DNA of 64,000 nucleotides from Desulfatiglans anilini DSM 4660 (lineage in GTDB: Bacteria > Desulfobacterota > DSM-4660 > Desulfatiglandales > Desulfatiglandaceae). The translations under genes and the position numbers were made by a program. The stretch's first letter is position 1. Each line of letters starts with the position of its first letter. Location of the stretch: positions 186,001-250,000 of the forward strand of contig NZ_AULM01000003.1 of assembly GCF_000422285.1 (NCBI RefSeq), given 5' to 3'. Below, piece by piece: positions 51,656 through 58,714 of this stretch. The notes beneath the pieces are model-generated. The model saw only the letters and a list, made by a program, of their open reading frames with translations, was not told the origin of the DNA and made no database searches.

Positions 51656-53164
51656 GTGGAAAGCACCGCCAATCAGGACGAACAACCCGAAAGCCTGGAC
51701 ACCACCGGCTTTGTCATCGCGCCGCTGGCCGCAGCGGCCGCGCTCGACTCGGCCGCTTTCAGCAAGGTCAACGCCACCGAAGCGATTCCGGCCACCTGGG
51801 AAGAACGCGCCCGCAAGGCCTGGGAATACTACGTCGAGGAGCCGCTGGTGAAGAACTGCGTCAACTCCTGGCGCACCTTCGCTGTGGGCGACGAGATCAA
51901 GATCACCAGCGACGACGAGACCCTCAAGGAGCAGGCTCTGGAGGCCGCCTGGCGGCTGAACGTCTCGCAGTTCATCAAGGACATGGTTCTTCAGCTCCTG
52001 GTGAAAGGTGACGCCATCGGATTCAAGCGCTTCACCAAGTCCGGCCAGGACATCGAGGAGCTGGTCTGCGTCAACCCGGTTTCGGTCAAGGTCAAATACG
52101 CCCAGGGAGAACTGATCGAGGCCCGGCAATTTCCCGAGGACACCCCCGGCGGCGGGGAATCCATCCCGCTGCCCGTCGAGCAGGTGGTCCACCTCAAATG
52201 GGATGCTCCGGCCTTTTCGCCCCGGGGCAACTCCCTCGTGCTTCCAGCCTTTCAAGCCATCGAACTGCTGCGCGACTACCGCCGGGCCGAACAGGCCATC
52301 GCCAAGCGCTGGGCCACGCCGTTCCGCCTGCTCAAGGTGGGTGGCGCGTTCGGCCAGAAGATGGTGATGCCGGACCAGCGGATGCTCGAACAGGTCCGCG
52401 ACATGGTCAACAAGATGGACATGAAAAGCGGCCTGGTGGTCCCGTTCTACGTCAACGTCGAAACCCACGGCACCGACGGCCAGGTCCTCAACGTCGAGGA
52501 CAAGGTCAAGGAGGTGAAGGAAGACATCGTGGTGGCCCTGGGTCTGTCACGCTCGCTGGTGACCGGCGACGGTCCGAACTTCGCCACCGCCTCGGTGAGC
52601 ATGCAGAAGATGATGGTCATGATCCGCGAGATCAAACAGGCCGCTCGCAAGCTCCTCGACTGGGTGTTCGACGACTGGATGGAACTTAACGGCCACGGCG
52701 ACAAGAGCATCCAGTTCATCTTCAACGACCTCGACCCCAGCGACGCGGTCGATTTCAAGAAGCTCCTCATCGAACTCTACGACCGCAAACTCATCAGTCG
52801 CTCCAGCCTCCAGCTCAAGATGGACCTGGACCCGGATATCGAGGCCGCCAACCGCGAGACCGAACGCAAACAGATCGACCTGATGGACGAGAAACAGGTG
52901 AAGCCGGTGGTGGATATGGTCGTCTCCGGCATCCTCAGCGTGCCTCGTGCTCGGAAGATGCTCGGGATTCCGGCCGAGGACGATGAACCCACGGCGGAGG
53001 CGGCATTAGTCTGGTCGGGCGACCTGGAGTCCACCGGCATTGCTGCCGTGTGCGACGAGTGCAGCCACTTCATTGCTGACACCAACCACTGCCGGGTCCA
53101 CAACAGCGAGCGCACCTTCGACGCCCCGGCCTGTCGTTTCATCGACCGCCGGGAGCCCCGCTGA
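51656..53164 (+). CDS. Phage portal protein with C-terminal Cys-rich module
   Basis: 502 residues from GTG 51656 (GAGAGGATCAC upstream). Portal features include WEYYVEEPLVKNCVNSW, LLVKGDAIGFKRF, the long wing/stem region, and DPSDAVDFKKLLIELYDRKL near the clip. The last ~45 residues form a putative metal-binding tail, CDECSHFIADTNHC then the C-terminal ACRF, not normally part of portals. It forms the dodecameric DNA gate of the capsid. Confidence 0.88.
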   Translation: MESTANQDEQPESLDTTGFVIAPLAAAAALDSAAFSKVNATEAIPATWEERARKAWEYYVEEPLVKNCVNSWRTFAVGDEIKITSDDETLKEQALEAAWRLNVSQFIKDMVLQLLVKGDAIGFKRFTKSGQDIEELVCVNPVSVKVKYAQGELIEARQFPEDTPGGGESIPLPVEQVVHLKWDAPAFSPRGNSLVLPAFQAIELLRDYRRAEQAIAKRWATPFRLLKVGGAFGQKMVMPDQRMLEQVRDMVNKMDMKSGLVVPFYVNVETHGTDGQVLNVEDKVKEVKEDIVVALGLSRSLVTGDGPNFATASVSMQKMMVMIREIKQAARKLLDWVFDDWMELNGHGDKSIQFIFNDLDPSDAVDFKKLLIELYDRKLISRSSLQLKMDLDPDIEAANRETERKQIDLMDEKQVKPVVDMVVSGILSVPRARKMLGIPAEDDEPTAEAALVWSGDLESTGIAAVCDECSHFIADTNHCRVHNSERTFDAPACRFIDRREPR

Positions 53165-56100
53165 TGCCGTCGGACCTCAAGCAGCGCATCCAAGCGGCCA
53201 CACTGAAGAGTCTGACGGCCCGCAACCGCTACAACGACCAGGTCACGGCCCAGCTCACCCAGGCGCTCAAACAGGCCGAAGACGAGGTCGCCCGCGCCAT
53301 CCTCCAGTACCGCTCCCTCGGCTCCCTGCCGGACAACAAGCTCGCCGCCCTCAAAGGGCTGGAAAAGCTCCAGCTCGAACTCGACGACACCATGAAACGG
53401 CTCAAGCGGGAGCAGACCCTGGTCTTTCGCAAGACAACCAAGGACTCCTTCAAGCTCGGCATCCAGCAGGGAATCGGCGAACTCGCCGACGCGGCGCTGC
53501 CGTTCTACGCCGACCTCAAACCCGAAGGCATCGACAAGCTGGCCACTAAGGTGTTCACCATCGTCGACACCAATGCCCTCGACTTCATGGCGCAGTACAA
53601 CCTCACACTCGCCGGTGACGTTCACCGCGAACTCGCAGACGGCATCAAGCGCACCATCCTGAACGGCGTCGCCACGGGCAAGGGAGCCGACGACATCGTC
53701 CGGGATATGGGCAAGGTGATCATCGACAAGGACTCCTTTCGCCAGGCCGGAAGCCGGGTGTTCAGCAAGGCTCAGTACCGCATGGAGATGATCGCCCGCA
53801 CCGAGGTCCTCCGCGCCCACAACATGGGCAGGCTCAAATTCCACGAGCGGGTCGGCATCCAGAAACTGGAATGGCTGGCCATGGAGGATGAGCGCATGTG
53901 CCCGGTCTGCGGCGGCCTGGACGGCAAGACCTTTCCCATCGACAAGTTCCCCCAGCAACCCGCGCATCCGCACTGCCGCTGTACCAACATCGTGGCCTGG
54001 CCGATGACCGTCTGCGGTAGCGAGATGGCAACCAAGGCCGCCGCCCAGGCATCGCAGGGGGACGCCTGCATTCTACCGCCCCATGTGCTGGAAGGCATGG
54101 CCGACGCCCAGGCCAAGGAGAACGCCAAGCTCAAGAGCGCCTTTGAAACCGGCGACATCGCCGACCTCGGTTCGCTGACGGTCAAACAGCTCCAGACCCT
54201 GGCGAAACAGAACGGCGTGGCCATTGCCCGGACCAAGGCCGATTTCATCAAGCTGCTCGATCTGGCCGAACCGGGGATCGATCACGGTGACCTGGCCGGA
54301 GCGGCGCTCAGCGCCAAGCTCAAGGAACACAAGATCGGTCTGCTGCGGACCAAGGAAGAACTGGTCGAGCTGCTGGGACTGAAGCAGGCGGAACTCAAAC
54401 AGGCCAAGCTGCTCGCCGCCCAGATGGCGAAGATCCCGCCCGCCGAGGGGCTGGAAGGCATGACCGCCCAGCAGCTCAAGGAGATGGCGAAGGAGAACGG
54501 CATCTCCCTCAACATGACCAAACAGGAGACCATCGAGCTACTGGACAAGCTGGAACCCGGCGTGGACCACAGCGGCCTGATGGGCAAGGAACTCGCGGCG
54601 GCCAAACAGAAGCACGGCATTGGCATCCTCAAGAACAAGCAGCAGCTCGTCGAGGCGCTGCAGAAGAAGGCCGGTGCCGACATGGCCGAGTCGGTCAAGA
54701 AAAAGGCGGTCGACGAGGCCAAGCAGAAGCTGATCCTGAAACAGAAAACGGCCCTCGAAGACGCCGCCAAGGCCGTCGTCGTTCCCGACACACCGACCGG
54801 CTACAAGGATTTTCTCGACGCGATTGCCAAGGCGGAACAGGCGGTTTCCGGCGGCACCGATCTGCCCCAGGAACTGCTTGTGGCCCACAGCAAGGAAATC
54901 GCCCTCAAAAAACAGCTCTTCCAAGATCAGGTCGGCAAACTGAAATCGGCGGAGCTCAAGACGCTCGCCAAGGAGACCAAGGTCCAGTATTGGCAGTGGG
55001 CCAACAAAGACGAGCTAACCACGCTCTTCACCGAGACCGATCCCGCGAAAATCAAAGCGGTTCAGGCCAGCATCGACACCAAGCACGCAGCCTGGGCCGA
55101 AAAACATGGCGGCAAGAAGAAAACCGCACCGGCCAAGCCCGCCACGCCGAAGAAAGAGCCACCGAAACCGGCTCCACAACCGAGCCCGGTCAAGCCACCC
55201 GAGCCCAAGATCGGCAAGAAAGGCGCGGAGTTCGCCACCGTCGATACCGCGTGGAAGCAGAAGGGTCTGCCTTCGAAGTTCAAAAAAACCGGCAAGGCCG
55301 CTGTCGGCGGCGCGCACGAAAAGGAGTTCTGGACCGATGAAAACGGTGACAAATGGCTGTTCAAGCCCATTGGCCGCAAGGACGATGAGTTCATCGCCTT
55401 CGGAGAGGAAGCCGCCTACAAGATCGGTCGTCTGATCGACCCCCATTCCATCGAGGTGCGCACCATCCAATTGAACGGCCGCACCGGCTCCATCCAGAAA
55501 TGGCGCACCGATCTGCGGGACGACTTCGATTTTCGCAACATCCTGCCCCAGGATCTGACCACCATCGAACTGGAGCAGATCCAGCGCGAGCATGTGGTCG
55601 ACTGGCTGATCGCCAATCACGACGGACATTCCAAGCAGTTCATCCGTGCCCGGGACGGTCGCGTCTACGGCATCGACAAAGGCCAGGCATTCAAGTTTCT
55701 GGGCCAGGACAAGCTCTCGCTCGATTATCACCCCAACGGCGTCTGCGGCGAGGAAGAGCCGTTTTACAACAAGGTCTTCCGGGCGGCCAAGGAAGGGAAG
55801 GTGCGGGTCGATCCGAACGCGACCCTTCGCTACATCCAGGAGGTCGAAAAGATCGCCGACGAGGATTACCTCGATCTGTTGCGACCCTACGCCGAGGGAC
55901 GGTTCGCCAAGGACCCGGCCAGGCTGCGGCATTTCTACGATCAGGCCCTGGAGCGGAAACACAATCTCCGGCGGGACTTCGAGGGTTATTACGCCGATGT
56001 GCTGGGGGATCGGGGCTTCCGTTTTGACAAGCTGAGTACCGCCACCGGCAAGAAAAAGCTGCTCTCCTCAACAGAGGAAGCCCTGGTCGAGGAGGCCCGC

Positions 56101-57753
56101 AAGCTCGGCTGGCAGGGCAAGACGCTGCCCTTCGACAGCGGCGACGTGGAAGACCAGAACGCGCTGATCTTCACCGAGAGCTTCAAGGGGAAGAAGCGCA
56201 CCGTGGTCAAGATGAAGATCCGGCCGGACACCGACCGCCGCATCGACGAGGTGCTGCGCAGGTATGTGCAGACGGCGGCCGGGGAAAAGGGACAACCGCT
56301 GGTCGAAGACAGCTTCTTTCCGACGATTCTGGACGCCGTCAAAAACGTCAACTTCCACGTGGGCGACGGCAAGTACAACCGGACCAAGATCGACAAGGCC
56401 CTGCGCCTGCGCAAGAAACTGGAGACCCTGCAAAAGAGCGCCGACCCCAAGGTCAAGGAGATGGCGGACCACTATCTGAAATGGGTCAAGGAGATCGAAG
56501 AGTCCGTCGACTGGGACCGGGCCACCAACGGCGTTTTCGAGCAGTATCTGCCCAAGCTCGACGCGCAGAAACCCAAGGAAAAACCGCCGTTCAAGGTGGA
56601 ACGTGGCAAGGTGACCCACACCAAGCGCAGGATCGGTTCCGGCACCATCACTGTAGAGGCCGACGACATCGACAATCGGGCGCTGTTCAATCACAACTCC
56701 CGCATGCAGGACGGACACCAGTACACCGTCACCTTCGAGGACGGCACCCGGGTCCGCTATCGCCCCTGGTCGGACACCAACCTCTATGCCCAGCGCGGCG
56801 AGCTGGAAATGATCCTGGATGGCGACGCCACTCCCGGACGGGTCGAGGCGATGCTGGAAAAGCTCGAACAGCTTGGGATCGACACCCGGGTGGCCACGGC
56901 GGAAAACGCGGAGCAGATGTACCTCGAAAAGCTTGCCTACATCCGCAAGACCGACAAGAGCGCCGATTACAAACGGCTGCAGAAATCCCTCGATGACCGC
57001 AACGCCACCACCACCGAGCGGGTCCAGGCCCTGCGCGGCTATTGGCAAAAGGAACTGGGTGTCCAGGACATCACCCAGCTTTCCGGATACAACCCGCTGG
57101 GCGAATACCAGGCGGGCTTTCTGGACCGCGACGCCAAGGGCGGATACCGGCACCAGTTCCGGTTCGACATCACCGAGGAGGACCTGGAAAAACAGATGAA
57201 GGGCTATTCGCTGGTCCACGATCTGACCAACGGTGAGAGCATGTCCGGCTTCATCGACTTGATCATGGAGAACAACGGAGCCATGGTCAGCACGGTCGAG
57301 AAGATGCGCATGGGCGTGGCTCCGGGCGGAATGTCCCCGGTGGCCGACATGCAGACCGGCGGCGCGAGCTATTTCTTCACCCGAATCAAGAAGCAACCGG
57401 CCAGCGACGCCTCACCGGCCCTTTACTTCAAGAAACAGATGCTGCGGCGCATGGACGCCATCAGCTATGACCATGACGCCTACGGCAAGGTGATCGACGA
57501 CTACGTGCAGCGCAACCGGGGAGCCAGCATCGATGATTGGAAGCGGTTCTCGCAGCGCCATGGCAACGAGACCATCTTCAAATACTCGGTGACGCTGCTG
57601 GACAACATCGAATTCATCGTCGCCAGAAGCGACAACGAACGCCGGGAGATCATCCAGAGTTTCACCCGGCGCGGCATCAAGAAACTGCCCGACGGGCGCA
57701 AGGTGGAGGACATCGTCCATACCCCGCAAAGATGGAGCAAACGCAAACAATGA
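53164..57753 (+). CDS. Giant MuF/SPP1-gp7-type head morphogenesis protein with SAP-like repeats and kinase-like domain
   Basis: 1529 residues. (1) About 1-290: MuF/gp7 minor head domain, with MIARTEVLRAHN and the CPVCGGLDG...HPHCRC metal-binding end. (2) About 335-640: three SAP/HeH-like helical repeats (LTVKQLQTLAKQNGV, MTAQQLKEMAKENGI, KSAELKTLAKETKV). (3) Pro/Lys linker (about 650-690). (4) About 710-940: a PI3/4-kinase/HipA-like fold, with Lys734 in WLFKPIG, catalytic-loop-like NHDGHSKQ (820-825), and YGIDKGQAF (Asp838) in place of the metal-binding motif. (5) C-terminal ~580 residues not recognised. Probably packaged with the DNA and injected (inference). Confidence 0.85.
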   Translation: MPSDLKQRIQAATLKSLTARNRYNDQVTAQLTQALKQAEDEVARAILQYRSLGSLPDNKLAALKGLEKLQLELDDTMKRLKREQTLVFRKTTKDSFKLGIQQGIGELADAALPFYADLKPEGIDKLATKVFTIVDTNALDFMAQYNLTLAGDVHRELADGIKRTILNGVATGKGADDIVRDMGKVIIDKDSFRQAGSRVFSKAQYRMEMIARTEVLRAHNMGRLKFHERVGIQKLEWLAMEDERMCPVCGGLDGKTFPIDKFPQQPAHPHCRCTNIVAWPMTVCGSEMATKAAAQASQGDACILPPHVLEGMADAQAKENAKLKSAFETGDIADLGSLTVKQLQTLAKQNGVAIARTKADFIKLLDLAEPGIDHGDLAGAALSAKLKEHKIGLLRTKEELVELLGLKQAELKQAKLLAAQMAKIPPAEGLEGMTAQQLKEMAKENGISLNMTKQETIELLDKLEPGVDHSGLMGKELAAAKQKHGIGILKNKQQLVEALQKKAGADMAESVKKKAVDEAKQKLILKQKTALEDAAKAVVVPDTPTGYKDFLDAIAKAEQAVSGGTDLPQELLVAHSKEIALKKQLFQDQVGKLKSAELKTLAKETKVQYWQWANKDELTTLFTETDPAKIKAVQASIDTKHAAWAEKHGGKKKTAPAKPATPKKEPPKPAPQPSPVKPPEPKIGKKGAEFATVDTAWKQKGLPSKFKKTGKAAVGGAHEKEFWTDENGDKWLFKPIGRKDDEFIAFGEEAAYKIGRLIDPHSIEVRTIQLNGRTGSIQKWRTDLRDDFDFRNILPQDLTTIELEQIQREHVVDWLIANHDGHSKQFIRARDGRVYGIDKGQAFKFLGQDKLSLDYHPNGVCGEEEPFYNKVFRAAKEGKVRVDPNATLRYIQEVEKIADEDYLDLLRPYAEGRFAKDPARLRHFYDQALERKHNLRRDFEGYYADVLGDRGFRFDKLSTATGKKKLLSSTEEALVEEARKLGWQGKTLPFDSGDVEDQNALIFTESFKGKKRTVVKMKIRPDTDRRIDEVLRRYVQTAAGEKGQPLVEDSFFPTILDAVKNVNFHVGDGKYNRTKIDKALRLRKKLETLQKSADPKVKEMADHYLKWVKEIEESVDWDRATNGVFEQYLPKLDAQKPKEKPPFKVERGKVTHTKRRIGSGTITVEADDIDNRALFNHNSRMQDGHQYTVTFEDGTRVRYRPWSDTNLYAQRGELEMILDGDATPGRVEAMLEKLEQLGIDTRVATAENAEQMYLEKLAYIRKTDKSADYKRLQKSLDDRNATTTERVQALRGYWQKELGVQDITQLSGYNPLGEYQAGFLDRDAKGGYRHQFRFDITEEDLEKQMKGYSLVHDLTNGESMSGFIDLIMENNGAMVSTVEKMRMGVAPGGMSPVADMQTGGASYFFTRIKKQPASDASPALYFKKQMLRRMDAISYDHDAYGKVIDDYVQRNRGASIDDWKRFSQRHGNETIFKYSVTLLDNIEFIVARSDNERREIIQSFTRRGIKKLPDGRKVEDIVHTPQRWSKRKQ

Positions 57754-58262
57754 CCATGAAGGACTTTATCGAACAGGAAAAACGGCGGCTGCAGGAATCG
57801 CTGCACTGGTTCAACAGCCGGGGCAGCCGCATGACCGTCAGAGAATCCGGGGATCTCTTTCTGGATACCCTGGTGGACAGCTTCACCGTCACCCGGATCG
57901 CACCCCATTTCGACGCTGCTGGCAACCATCTGCGCACCGATTTCTGGCTGTTGTGGAAGGCGCTCGGTTACGACGAGGGCTTCCAGCACGCCCACACCAT
58001 CAAGGTGGTGGATGTCCGGGTCGAAGACACCCTGACAGCCGAACATGACGGTAAGAAGGCCGAAGGGTGGCTGATTGTCGATCTGACCGACGACCTGGGC
58101 CGCATTCACCATGTCGAAATGATCGAGCCGGTCTCGGAGCCCGAACTCGCGGCGGACTGGCAACGCTGGATCTCCTACAGGAAGAAAAACGCCGAGAGAT
58201 TCCGCCGGATCGACGACCAGCTTCTGGCAGAGCATCTCCGGATCGCGGAGGACTGGTCATGA
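57750..58262 (+). CDS. Phage protein of unknown function, 170 aa
   Basis: ATG 57750 overlaps the giant gene stop (ATGA); ATG 57756 is an alternative. Sequence features: FIEQEKRRLQESLHWFNSRG, DFWLLWKALGYDEGF, LIVDLTDDLGRIHHVEMIE. No catalytic motif. Third gene of the portal operon. Confidence 0.68.
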   Translation: MTMKDFIEQEKRRLQESLHWFNSRGSRMTVRESGDLFLDTLVDSFTVTRIAPHFDAAGNHLRTDFWLLWKALGYDEGFQHAHTIKVVDVRVEDTLTAEHDGKKAEGWLIVDLTDDLGRIHHVEMIEPVSEPELAADWQRWISYRKKNAERFRRIDDQLLAEHLRIAEDWS

Positions 58263-58612
58263 AACTGCGCTATATGATCGACTCGATACTCGCCGACCGG
58301 CAAGCCACCGTCCCGGAATACGTGCCCGTGGGCGTCTGGGTTCAGGGGCCGGGACCCGGCCTGGATGTGGAGATGTATTACCTCGACCGGGGGCCGAACG
58401 GGCTTGCCGACCGCAAGGACGAAGCCGCCTGGGTCGTCAACCGTCTGGTCGAGGCCGGGGCCACCTCGCTTCCGGCAGATTTTCTCGAATACCACCGGCT
58501 GTCCCGATCCCCCTATGACGGGGTCTTTTCCGAGATCACCGAGACCGACGAATACCCCTCCATCGACGCCTGCGGCAAGGCCGTTCTGGCCCGGCTGAAC
58601 CCCGACAGCTGA
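58259..58612 (+). CDS. Phage protein of unknown function, 117 aa
   Basis: ATG 58259 overlaps the previous stop. Includes VGVWVQGPGPGLDVEMYYLD and ADFLEYHRLSRSPYDGVFSE. Last gene before copy 5 of the promoter motif. No family recognised. Confidence 0.65.
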   Translation: MKLRYMIDSILADRQATVPEYVPVGVWVQGPGPGLDVEMYYLDRGPNGLADRKDEAAWVVNRLVEAGATSLPADFLEYHRLSRSPYDGVFSEITETDEYPSIDACGKAVLARLNPDS

Positions 58613-58626
58613 AATTCGCCTCACCT

Positions 58627-58658
58627 TCCGACACATCGCCGACGCTTCCGGTAAGTAA
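58627..58658 (+). promoter_or_regulatory. Phage bipartite promoter motif, copy 5
   Basis: TCCGAC (58627-58632), 17 bases, GGTAAGTAA (58650-58658); followed by the nine-bp stem GCTCCCCGC / GCGGAGAGC (58668-58690, one mismatch). It precedes the capsid operon by 57 bases. Confidence 0.78.
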
Positions 58659-58714
58659 CCGCTGAACGCTCCCCGCAGGTCGCGGAGAGCACAGCAAACT
58701 GACCGGAGACGTTG

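Noticed and set aside
35440-58658. GGTAAGT in the repeated motif resembles a eukaryotic 5' splice site or intron boundary
   Set aside because: No intron structure or matching 3' boundary, and all copies lie between genes with a fixed upstream partner sequence. A promoter is the simpler reading.
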